Position numbers and translations under genes: made by a program
Notes under the pieces: generated by a model
The model's database searches: none
Told to the model about the DNA's origin: nothing
The model's input: only the letters and a program-made list of their open reading frames with translations
Shown here: positions 30,299 through 40,929 of the stretch, piece by piece
Numbering within the stretch: the first letter of the stretch is position 1
Layout of the letters: the number at the start of each line of letters is the position of its first letter
NCBI RefSeq assembly: GCF_002775205.1
Contig: NC_036454.1
Location: forward strand, 14,404,882-14,468,881
Reading direction: 5' to 3'
DNA: 64,000 nt
DNA from: Xiphophorus maculatus
Taxonomy: Eukaryota > Chordata > Actinopteri > Cyprinodontiformes > Poeciliidae

Positions 30299-31094
30299 CT
30301 TTGGTTAAAGCTTTTTGAAGTCAGTTTGTGCAGCTAAATACTTCTCAGTTTAGAAAGACAATGAAGTCGGAGTTCCCAGGGAAGGTGATCCAGACTTTTG
30401 CTGCTCCAAAGGTGTTGAGATGGAAATGTTCCATCTCAACCTCTCAACAAACAGACAAACATGCAGTAAATAAATCGATTTTCAATCAGTTTTTTGCACC
30501 AAAGAGTTAAGAATATATAAACAAGTTTTAACCGAGGCGCTTTTAATTTGTATATATTTGAAATATGTGACTGTATAAAAAATAGACCAGGGTGTATTTA
30601 CTTATTGCAAGGGAATGCAAATGTTTTGCGAGGTAACGCAAAGCAAAAATTTCCCCCCATGTCCCTTATAGGGCTCCATATTCATGTGTTTGCAGCACGT
30701 ACCGTCACTTAATTCTTGATTGAACCTGTAGGTCAGTACTGCAATGGGTTTTGTGTTGTATTTCTTTGTTTATTAGTATTTTGAAATGTTTTTAATGGTA
30801 TTGTACACTGCATCAAAAATGCTGTGAGAAATGTAGTTTCTAGCAACTGTAACTGCATCACTGGCATATATAGAAAATTGGCAATAATGCCAACTTTGAT
30901 AAGATAATATGATGTTTCAAGATATAATGCAATAAAATGTATTGACATGTAGTATGATAAGATATGAAAAGATAAGATAAAATAAACTGCAGTAAAATAA
31001 GTTGCAAAAAGATCCAGAAAGATAAAACAACATAAGATATAACTAAGAAACCCAATAACCATTGCAGTAGACACATGCCCTTTTGTGAATTTTT

Positions 31095-31370
31095 CTGTGG
31101 AACATAACTCTAAAATATTCTCTGAAAATGTGCATATTTGTGGATTGGGTAAGATATAAAAAAATTAGCTTGGGAAACAATGCTACTTGACAAGCTATTG
31201 GTTAGCCTCTGCAAAAGCAGCTCTCATTGGCTGAGTCCTCAAACTCAGGAAAACTACATCTTAGCTTCTGTGGCAGTGCCACTTCGGTTTTATCTGTGTT
31301 TAATGTATTAAAATAGGTGGTTAGTGCTATGTTACAAGTGTTTTTAGAGGGGGTCTCAAGTATTTGAGGA
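31095..31370 (+). repeat. Unclassified dispersed repeat, copy B
   Basis: It shares ordered blocks with 10555-10750: GGAACATAACTCTAAAATAT, AGCTTGGGAA, AATGCTACTTGACA, GTATTAAAATAGG and GGTCTCAAGTATT. It has a longer middle containing TCTCATTGGCTGAGTCCTCA. Confidence 0.55.
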
Positions 31371-31796
31371 CTTCAGCTATTTTTGTGTTGTGGGTTGTGG
31401 TTTCTACACTCCACAAATATCAGGTGCCCACTATATTTCTTATCCCAGGTTTTCTCCCCTTATGAATAAATTTACTCAAGCGAAAGGCTGGAAATATTAA
31501 AATTGTTCGGTGTGAGATCCTGTTTGTTTGTTATTTTAAAGCTGCACAGTGAGTGCCTGGTAACATAAAGCATTGCTCACCGCATCTCGCCACTCTTTAG
31601 AAGCCAAATTTGTGACAAATTTGAGTGCACAACAATTCATGTTGCCTGCCAGTAGAGTTTTCCACCTCCGCCGTGGATCTCCGCTGCTCCTCCAGAGTTA
31701 CTGTCAACGTCTTCTTCTGTGATGAAAGCTCTTGTTGCTCGCAGGGATCATCTTATTGTCCATGAGGCACATTCTGTCTGTGATTGCTGTAAGCTC

Positions 31797-31798
<2 letters not shown>

Positions 31799-31827
<29 letters not shown>

Positions 31828-31829
31828 CC
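31799..31829. repeat. (CA)n microsatellite
   Basis: A CA dinucleotide run in the spacer between the two chemokine genes. Confidence 0.95.
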
Positions 31830-32932
31830 ACTCTTATCTTTTTCATTAGGTCGATGAACAAATTTTTGTAAGGGAGCATTTATATGGAAATTAATGTTAT
31901 TTATATTTTAAAATAAAATACAGTTTTGGGTATGGCTTAACTTTGCATCTTAAATATTAATTTTCAGTTGTACTTGACAAGAAGAGCTGTTTAAACATGC
32001 CTTTTGGCCTCACATTTATTTGGCCTCATACTTGATTTCCTTTTTAAGGTACAAAAAGATACTAACCACTATGCCATTTTATGATGTATTGTGATTTATT
32101 GCAAAAACATAAACTACAATTTAAAACAATAGGATACAATAGCATCTGATAAGCAATCCTGTGCCACAATAAGATTGAAATATACAGTTATAGTTAAAAA
32201 ACTGTTACTGATTTGCAGACACATGCCACAGAACAAATAAGCAACATTTTAAAGCACATTTCTTCAAGCTGATTATATGATTATCAAATATATGCTGCTT
32301 AAATTCAAGCAGAAGCATTAATATTCTATACTATAAATGTACAGAGCATCTATTTATCTGTTTTCGGCTCTAAATAGATGAAGTGTTTTAAGAAATATGA
32401 TTCGAAGGTTTTAACAGGAGAAAACAAAGATGTGAAAAAAAGACATTGACAGACTTTAACAATTTTTAGACATATGCTGCCATAACTAACCTCCCTACTC
32501 TCAAAATTACAACATTCTTCTTTATACACAATGCCCACCAATAAATGATCAATATTGGCTGTTAATATACAACAAAAATTTAATGTTGAATTAGAGCTGA
32601 GGGTTTTATCAGCTCTATGTTGACCATGTTAATGATTATACAGCCTGGTGATTAGATAACTTTGCATCTTCATCTTGGGAAGCAATCAGAGAGATGTGAG
32701 GGATTCAGTGATATAACATGTAGATACACTGCAGTTCCAAAATTTTTCCTCCATACTTAACTTAAGTACATAAATCCAGAAATTATACATTATTTCCATC
32801 ACTCATAGAGTTGAAGTAAAAGCAGAACCTGAGTATTTTTAATCAACAAGACAAGTGAAAGAGCTTGTAAAAGAAAACTCTTAAAAACAAGAAACATAAT
32901 GGACAAGCAAAGTAAAGTATTTGTTGCACAGC

Positions 32933-33985
32933 TCAGTTTTTCTTATGCCTGTTCTCTCTCCCTGTTCTCCAGTTGATCAGCTTCTGCAGCCATTTTTCAT
33001 ATTTTGGGTGAGCACATGACGGTTTCCGCTGGCCCCTTATGTACACTCTGTAAACCAAAAACAAGATTGATGAGATTTGAGAGAGTTGAGATTTTTCTAT
33101 TTCAGCTGTTCCACCAGATAGCATATAAAACGCTTAGTGTGTGAAAGACACTGCCAGCTGAATGGGGAACACTGAAGCCCAAACAATAGCCAACGACTCA
33201 CTGCGTTGCTACAGTTTTGCAAATAAATGATGAACAAAGCTTAAAGCACAGCACATAATGCATGCTGTATTTATTTATTTGTTGTTTTGCTTTATTAATC
33301 TCTGGTGGCTCATTTGCCGTACTTACACGAGAGCATCGATGTCACATGGTCCACTACTGTTCTGGAACTCCCATCGTTCAAACCTCAGCAGCTTCTGAGG
33401 GGGGATATGTCTTGTTTTGATGCAGCATTTCGGGATGAAAGCTGAGAAAAAGAAAATAAATGAAATACAACACACGCTTTGCTTGATTGAAAAAAAAAGA
33501 AAGAAATCCAATCAACTTTGTTTCTTAGTATAACTGCCTTCAAAATGTTTCATCTAGTTGTGATCTATAAACATCCTAATTAGCTTTGGAGTTTTGCCAT
33601 GTGCTGTTGTAGCCTGAAGCTTGTGACTAATTGGACCAAAAATATCAGTTAAAGCTTTACATGTTGTAACTGGTATTGAATCATATAATTTGTCTGTAAA
33701 GGCAGAAAAATTAGGCTTAATTTTTTTAACTTTTAAAGACTGAAACATCAAAAAAAAATGTATAAGTGTCTTCCAGCTGCTCCTTTTGGGAAAAAAAAAA
33801 GAAACCTCAAATACTTCAATTTACACTAATTCCAAAGAATACTTTTAAATAATAATCAGATTAAATGGATTTATTATCTGATTATTTTGGTCTGAATTGC
33901 GCAGAAAGGTGCAGGTCTTACCGTCAGTGGAGATGATGGCCAAAGTCATCAGAGAGACGACCAGGAAGACGACCTTTAGATCCAT
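32933..33985 (-). CDS. CC chemokine (CCL27/CCL28-like), tandem copy 2
   Basis: Three coding exons on the minus strand: 33985-33922, 33441-33327, 33047-32933, with the same phases as copy 1, giving 97 residues. Signal peptide residues 1-21 (MDLKVVFLVVSLMTLAIIST). The mature protein starts AFIPKCC (cysteines 27/28). A third cysteine is in GPCDIDALV and a fourth in RGQRKPSCAHP. Exons 1 and 2 are the same lengths as in copy 1 (64 and 115 nt), whereas exon 3 is 9 nt longer, with a strongly basic tail ending RENRHKKN. Signal peptide and CDIDALV are most conserved, while the mature N-terminus and the C-terminal helix differ, as expected for duplicates with diverged receptor use or glycan binding. 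Confidence 0.88.
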
Positions 33986-34025
33986 GATGGCAGAGGAACT
34001 GTGGGGATAAGCTCTGTTACAGCTC

Positions 34026-34032
34026 TATATAA
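34026..34032 (-). promoter_or_regulatory. TATA box of chemokine copy 2
   Basis: TTATATA on the gene strand lies about 42 bp upstream of the ATG, in a similar place to that of copy 1. Confidence 0.55.
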
Positions 34033-35089
34033 GCTGATCGTGAACGTGCATGTGCACACACACCCCTTCCAGGCCAACCAAACAAGCTTTTTAATTTAGA
34101 TCACTAACTGAAAGCCATAAAAGGCTGAAGAGCAGTGATGATTGGTGGAGTTTAGGTCTTTTATTAGAATAAATCCTTCTATTACTGAACCTGGATTATT
34201 AAAACTGCGGCCGGCGGATTGATGCAGGAATTCTACCCAGAGACAGGCTTGGACAAGTTTAATGAAAGCACATCAACCGACTCTCTTTTGATTCATTGAT
34301 GACACATGGTTACCTGACAAAGGTACACAAGCAGCAACAACAGATATAGGAAAAATAAAAATAAAACCGTTGAATCATTTTTGTTTAAACAAAAAGCCAG
34401 AAGGAGGTCAAGAGGAGCAGAGGATGTGTGGCAAGGAAGATACCAAATGTTCTATGTCTTTGAATGCAGCACGCGTGATTGGTGCTGTGCATGTTTCTAG
34501 ATGATTTATGTTTTTCCATGAACATGACTCCAACACATGTTCCTGCAGTGAAAAGGCAAAGTTTTTTTGCTTTGCTTTTGGAAAACAACAACAAATAATG
34601 TGATTGGATGACTGGAGATCAACCGTGTATTATGGGCAATGGAAATGTTTAAGCTTTGTATTGTATTTGAAGCTCTAAACCTTGAGTTGTTTTTAAAGAA
34701 TTTTTTAAGTGCAGCAAAACTTTAAAGCTACAACAGTAAGTTTGCAGGTGCAAGATGTCAACACAAAGAAGGGAAAGTTGACAATTTATTAAATTTAATT
34801 CACTTATGCATCACCATTTAGCAGATAAATTAATCTCACAGCACAATCAAAGAAAATTAAATAATTATTGCTGCTAACAGGAGCTTCTCTTGCTCAAAAA
34901 ACTGTTTATATTTGCTTCCATGCCCAACAATAATGGTGTTTTAAAACCTTTTTTTGATTTTTCATGGAGAAAAGAAAACATTTTCACTACACAGTGAAAT
35001 ATAACACATGGCCTGTTACCCAGAAGAAGCTTCACAGTAAAATAAAATTGACCTTGTTACCTTGTCTTAAATTAACTGTAATTAACCAA

Positions 35090-35370
35090 TTTTTTTTTTT
35101 TGGTTCAGCCTCACCAGACATGATCAGGCCTGATTACTGCCTGACCTCTACAATCAACAATTGGCTCAAATAGAACCTGCTTGTCAATGTGAAGTAACCA
35201 AAAACACTTCAAAAGCCATTCGCACCTGAGATCTAAAGAACATTGAGAACAGATAAGATTGACATCCATTTTTCTGAAAAGAGTTACAAAGGGATTTCTA
35301 AGGCTTCGGGATTTCAGTGAACCACAGTGTTTTATCCACAAATGGAAAAAAACACGAAACAGAACTGAAG
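35090..35370 (+). mobile_element. Tc1-like transposon relic (5' and helix-turn-helix region)
   Basis: Phrases CAGGCCTGATTACTGCCTGA, CAAATAGAACCTGCTTGTCA, AAGGGATTTCTAAGGCTTCG and TATCCACAAATGG match in order the left part of a common fish Tc1-like element that I recall. The frames are broken. Confidence 0.6.
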
Positions 35371-37059
35371 GATAAAAAGAGAAACAGAACATCCACCTTT
35401 AAGCCACCGTATTAAGTAGCTCAAAACACAAAATGAAGATTTTACAAGGGCTTTGTCAAAAACTTAAATGTAATTACTGTGCTGTGACAGAACCCTTAAA
35501 AAGCTATTCATTATTGAAAATTAATCTGAAACAATGTATAAGACTCAATTTCCGTTGCCTCAACAGCTTAATGGCGATTGTTGCTGCCAGATAGAGAAAT
35601 CAGGCAAGTTGGTTTAGATAACTCTATTTTCTTTACAAATTAAAAAATAATTTAAAAACTGCTTTAAAAAATAAATAAATAAATAATTCAGGTTATCTTT
35701 GTGATGATCTAAAATATTTCAGTGTTACAAAAAAGTGTAAAAAACAAACAAACAAACAAGCAATGAATTAATCTGTAAGAGGACAAACACTATATATAAA
35801 GTAAGCATTCTACCAAAAAGACATAAAATGTAACTCACAGTAAGCAGCTATACACACTATTATTGGATATATTGAAACTTTCTTTACATCTCAGAGATCA
35901 GAACAAGTCAATGCTATTCTAAAGTGATTCCATTGGCGGTAATACCATTCATCGTCACGGTAAACACCGTTCGAGCCAATGTTCATTGTAGGAGCTTCCC
36001 ACATCTCACCACATGTTGTGCAATTTAACTGAGCGTGCAAGCGGACAATATAATTTAGGAGGAAAAAAAAAGTTTTTGCCCTGGAGGAGTTTTTTAAGGT
36101 AGCAAAGGCAGCAGACAGGGAGATGTTGGTTCAGGAACTCACACTAAATGATGTGACAGCGATCAAAACTGACACAAGAAAGCATTTTTTGTTCACAGAC
36201 GGACTTCTGTTCCCACGTTCCAGTCGTTGAAGCAAGAGTTTTGCCCTTTAGGTACTCCTTCTGTCTTAGCCATTGCGACATGAAGACAGTGGTGCACTTA
36301 AGTTGTATAACAACCCAGCATGTTTGCTTTGCAAAATAAACAGTAAAGATTTACTTTGGTGCGCCAAATAATCCCCCCGTTACCTCTGCTTGACTGACGG
36401 CTGCTTTTGGAGAATGTGGTTTTAAATCACAGCAATGTCTCTTAAAGAATCAACGATAGATAAGCAATAAGAAAGACATTGTACAATTACTATCTCAGTC
36501 TTGACAAAGGCGAGATTATTCACATTTTAACAGAAATTGAAGCTGAAGAAGACAGTAGAAAGGTAACGAAACTCAAACAGCAGGTTTCCACAGAAAGAAC
36601 TCGTGCTCCACAACAGGTTTGGTTCCCATGTCACCAAGAGGTGGTATTATGTTGAGAACTCATGTCCGATTTTATCGGTTTTGGGAATCAAGCATGCATC
36701 ATCAACAGGAGGTGTTGCACAACATGGAAAAAGAGTAGAAGAAGGTTGTGGAGTTCATCTGCGGCCCCTTTTTCTGCCATGCTTGTTACTTCAGTTTGAC
36801 CGGCCCTCAGGGTGACACCACTAATAACGCTGCAGTTCGCGCAGAAGAACCAGGTATTGCTTGGTATCCTACTGGAACCAACTTGACATTTGGGAATCTC
36901 GTTCCTCCAATGGAAACACATGACACTGGTTCAAATCACATGTAAGAACTGGAATGAGCTTCAAACTGTGTTTGTGGAAAACAAACTCCTAGCAGAGAAC
37001 TTCAGAACGACTGGAACCAGCATCTACAGCTCTTCCAAAGAAATGTGTAACACTCTCAT

Positions 37060-37250
37060 ACATGAAAGACTCAATAAACGCTCACTGTGTAATACTTCAC
37101 TGTGGAAGAAAAAGCATGAGAAAGGCAGCAAATTGCTTTTCATTGGCATTGTGAAAAGCCAGTAAAATACTAAAAATAATCTGGTCAGATGAAACCAAAA
37201 CTGAAGTCTTTGGATGTCAATGCACACACCATGCCTGGAGTTTTTTTTTT
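37060..37250 (+). mobile_element. Tc1-like transposase relic (SDET region)
   Basis: TCTGGTCAGATGAAACCAAA encodes WSDETK, the Tc1 signature around the second catalytic Asp. The flanking coding sequence is decayed. It may belong to the same original copy as 35.1 kb, or be separate. Confidence 0.6.
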
Positions 37251-38399
37251 TACTGTAAGAGAGAATTAAAAATAAAGTTGTTGCGCTTTTAGTTTCAGCT
37301 GTATTGAGATAAAATCACTACTAGATCTGGGGTTTGCAACCAAGTGGCTCTTTGGCTCAGAGTCTCACTTAACACAGATAATAAATGATGAAATATTATC
37401 CTGTTGTTTTTTTATTCCATTGTTTTGTTCTTTGCCTCCATGAAGAAACACTGATCCACCATGGACCCACTCGTAAATTTAGTGTAGATCAGCCACTGGC
37501 AAGATGCAAGGAACACCCAGGAGAGGTTATATGAAGGCTGAAAACAAAGATGAGCTTTAATGCAAGAGAATTATCCCAAACATATTGCTAAGAACATTTT
37601 CTATTGAAGTTTGAAAGAGAAAATAAAGCTGCTAAAATTACCTAAATCTACAGATAGAACAGAAAATAATGTATAAAAGTGGCCCCCAAAATCTTCAATT
37701 TGTGTGAAAGAATTGGTCAAAATCTCAAAGTTTCTCCAAACAAATTCCTTGTTCCATCATTCCACTTTGCTACACATAACTTAATTTTTGGATTAATTAG
37801 TTTTGCATGTTCATTATTGATTTTCCTCTGAAATATTGACACTTTGCTCTGTTTAAGGGGAGATGCAGGTTCCTGACACTTGGAACAAGACTGAATTTTA
37901 AAAACAAAAGCATGTATAAAAAAAGGCTGTAGGCTCTAAAACAAAATTGATCGATTGAAACGTATAACTGTCTAAATCTGGGAGGTGCTGCATTCACTTC
38001 CAGCTGAAACACAATGCTGACAAACTGCCATCACCTGCAGCTGTGCCACCCTTGTCAGAATTCATTTATCATTAAAAAAAGACGGTAAGAAAATTACAAT
38101 TCCCATCCACTTGTTTATCAAATAAAACATGTTGGTACAAGACTATAAGCTCTCTGAGCTTTAAAGGGATGACACCAACTCCATAAATTACTGACTAAAT
38201 CACATCAATTACTTTAGATGACTTCTCGAGTGTAGTTATCATTCCATTCTCTTTCACGCACATGGAAACCTTACTAAATGTGACTAATAAAGGCCTACAG
38301 GTATGATGAGAAAAAACAACAAAGTCCTTCAGGCAGAGTTACACTACATTTACCTCCTCCAATCATAAGACAGTGACAACTTTAATCCATGATCCTTTC

Positions 38400-38405
38400 T
38401 TTATT
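38400..38405 (-). terminator. Candidate avp poly(A) signal
   Basis: AATAAA on the gene strand lies 265 bp past the avp stop. This would give a short 3' UTR. Inferred only from position. Confidence 0.45.
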
Positions 38406-38669
38406 TACACGGTTTCCTTTGCCTTGAATTGTGCACGTTATGTGCATGTATGTACATTGCTTCTTAAATTGAAGTTAAACAAGATCTATGCTGTTGTTCA
38501 TTTAATCTCTCTGTTCTGATGTTTCTATTAAAACAAGTTGAAGAGCACAGAAAAGACGTTTAAGACAGAAAAGAAAAGTCGACTGGGTTCAGAGTTCACA
38601 GATTGAGGTCTAATATCTGTCGTTGCTGCAGGTCGTCAGGCGCAGAGGGGGAGTGTGACGCTTGTAGCG

Positions 38670-40808
38670 TCAGTAGTCGTTCTGTCCTCTGCTGGCCACA
38701 TGAAGGAGACGAAGCAGCAGGTCTGTAGGGGAGCTCCTTGCAGAGCTTTGGGCCGGATCTGCGGCGTCTGTCTCTCCGAGGCAGTCAGAGTCCACCATGC
38801 AGCCCTCTGAGCAAGAAACACGGATCAGTTCACATCATCACGTGACCATTAAACCCAGAGTTAAAGACGAGACGGTACCAGAGTTACAGCAGAGTCCCGA
38901 GGAGGCGCAGTGCCCCCCCTCAGGTCCACAGGGTCTCCCTCCAGGCTGGCAGGGGGTCAGCAGGTAGTTCTCCTCCTCACAGTGAGCTGCAGCTGCCGAG
39001 CCCAGTAGGCAGCCCAGGCCCTCTCCACAGCAGATGCTGGGGCCAAAGCAGCGGCCCCTGTCTCCAGGGCCGCAAGGCATGCACTGGAACAGGCAGAGCA
39101 AGTGAATGCAAAGAATAAAAAATACTTAGTCAAACCACGAGAACATTCAGGATAACTTTGCTCTCATATTTACTCAAAATTAATGAACTTAAAAAACTAA
39201 AAATGCAAATCATCAAATATATAAAATAGAATTGATTGAGCAGAATTGAGCTGTTACTTATGTCTGCAGGAGGTTAACTCCACATTATTAATAAAATAAA
39301 TTAAACAATGTATTTTGTACACAAGTTGAAACTGGGTTTACAAGAAAAAAATACTTAAACTATAAATATTATATATATAATTTTATTACAATGTCATATT
39401 TACTAAACTTAGCTTTTTAATTCATCCACATTTATAAACAAAAGTCAATCATTTCACATTAAAGTGAAACTTCTCTTATTTTCTCATTTTTGTTCTTAAA
39501 ATTCATATTTTACCTAGACTACTATACATTATTCCAGTTCCTTTCACATATAAAATATTTATACATTTATTGATTCTTTTTGTCTTGAGCTTCAATTTAC
39601 TACTTTTTAAAGAAAATGTCATGTTTTATTTACCTCTGTTTCTTAATGAAAAGTACTTTCTTTATGAATGGTGCTACGTAACCTTTTTAGATGTATTGAT
39701 ATTTTCCCACTAATACAAATAAAGTTAGAAAAATTAAACAAAACGCAAACAATCTGTAATGTTTAATTAAAACGTTTTTGTATCTTCTAAGGCCTTGAAA
39801 TTATTTTTAGAAAAAGTAAAAAAATGAAGCATTATTTGTATTCTATCACAGTTCTGACAAAATTGCCACGTTTTTAAAGCAGTAAAAAATCAAAAACTTA
39901 TCAAAATTTCAAATATTCTCAAAATTTCATTCTTGAAAGGAAACATTTGGCAAAAATACTGAAGCAAAAAATAAATAAATAAAATAAAACCAACAAAGAA
40001 AACCCCCCGGAATGTTTCACATTTATAAGGTCTTATAAACTATTTCTTCTTTTTTATGAGTTGCATTTGATTTAAAAATATATATATTTAAATTTAACTG
40101 GATAAAAAAAACTTCTTAGTGATTCATAGACAGCAGTCTGAAATCTTCAGAAAATTTATATTACACGTTCAAAAAAGGAACATTATTTATATTTTTGTTT
40201 TATTTAAAGTCCAGATCTGATTACATTTCCCAGTTTTAAGAATAAATGAGCACATTCATCTAAATTTAAAAAATAAAGGAAAATATATTAAAATAGATCT
40301 CCACCTGCCAGATATTCTCAGAATTGCATTTACAATCATATGTTCATGAATTAGCCTCTGTATTAGAGATAACATCTAAAAATGAAAACAAAGTCTGAAC
40401 GATAATACACTAAACGCATCTTAAAATGTAGTTTTATACTTTAACATAGAAATTTGATTAAATGATAGAATATTACAATTTGTTATTAATTTTTTACATT
40501 TTTATAACGGTCCACCTTTTGCTAATTCAAACCTACAAATGAAACACATTATAAATCTGCTTACTGACGATAAAATGGCAGCGGCACACTTATTTTACGC
40601 ATTATTGACGTTAAGATAATTTCTTTTAAAAACCAAAAATAAAAAAAAAACATCTTCAAAGAAAAATAAAGATGTTACACCCTCAGGCGCTCACCTGTCT
40701 GACGCCCCCCTCCGGCAGCGCCCGCTTCCCTCCCCGGGGGCAGTTCTGGATGTAGCAGGCGGAGGAGAGGGCGAGGAGTCCCAGGACGCACAGCAGGGAG
40801 TGATGCAT
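38670..40808 (-). CDS. avp: Vasotocin-neurophysin precursor
   Basis: Three coding exons on the minus strand: 40808-40695, 39083-38879, 38806-38670, giving 151 residues, in the classic arrangement for this family. Residues 1-17 are the signal peptide. Residues 18-26 are CYIQNCPRG (vasotocin), followed by the amidation Gly27 and Lys-Arg28-29 cleavage site. The neurophysin carrier starts at residue 30 and shows all 14 cysteines ([28 protein letters not shown]). The C-terminal tail has a leucine-rich TDLLLRLLH segment like the copeptin core of fish precursors, with no obvious N-glycosylation site. The hormone acts through V1/V2-type receptors on osmoregulation, vascular tone and social behaviour, and is made in preoptic neurons. 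Gln at hormone position 4 and Arg at 8 exclude isotocin. Confidence 0.98.
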
Positions 40809-40874
40809 GGCTGCTGCTTCTGATTTCCTGCGCTTGTGTGGATGTCTGACTGACAGCCCACCGATCATTCCTCA

Positions 40875-40880
40875 CTTATA
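40875..40880 (-). promoter_or_regulatory. avp TATA box
   Basis: TATAAG on the gene strand lies about 67 bp upstream of the ATG. Confidence 0.65.
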
Positions 40881-40918
40881 AGCACATGGACACGTTGTTT
40901 GACAAAGAGACCTACACC

Positions 40919-40926
40919 TGACGTCA
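40919..40926. promoter_or_regulatory. Perfect palindromic CRE (TGACGTCA) in the avp promoter
   Basis: The full consensus cAMP response element lies 39 bp upstream of the TATA box. Vasopressin genes of mammals are known to respond to cAMP/CREB through CRE-type sites. Spacing and perfect match make function here likely, but it is inferred. Confidence 0.75.
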
Positions 40927-40929
40927 CTG

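Larger units (their letters stand above)
29740..32920. other. Spacer between the tandem chemokine genes
   Basis: About 3 kb holding the palindromic element (30.08 kb), the unclassified repeat (31.1 kb) and a (CA)n run. I looked for a further decayed chemokine exon (the CC or CDIDAL motifs) and found none. Confidence 0.55.
34060..38390. other. Intergenic stretch between chemokine copy 2 and avp
   Basis: AT-rich DNA with Tc1-like relics at 35.1 kb and 37.06 kb and no credible gene exon. The part from 36.6 to 37.05 kb has a short open frame in each direction but no recognisable protein. Confidence 0.6.

Noticed and set aside
36603-37050. Overlapping open frames of 65-91 codons in both strands
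   Set aside because: No recognisable domain, no splice signals and next to Tc1-like relic sequence. Probably decayed transposon or chance.
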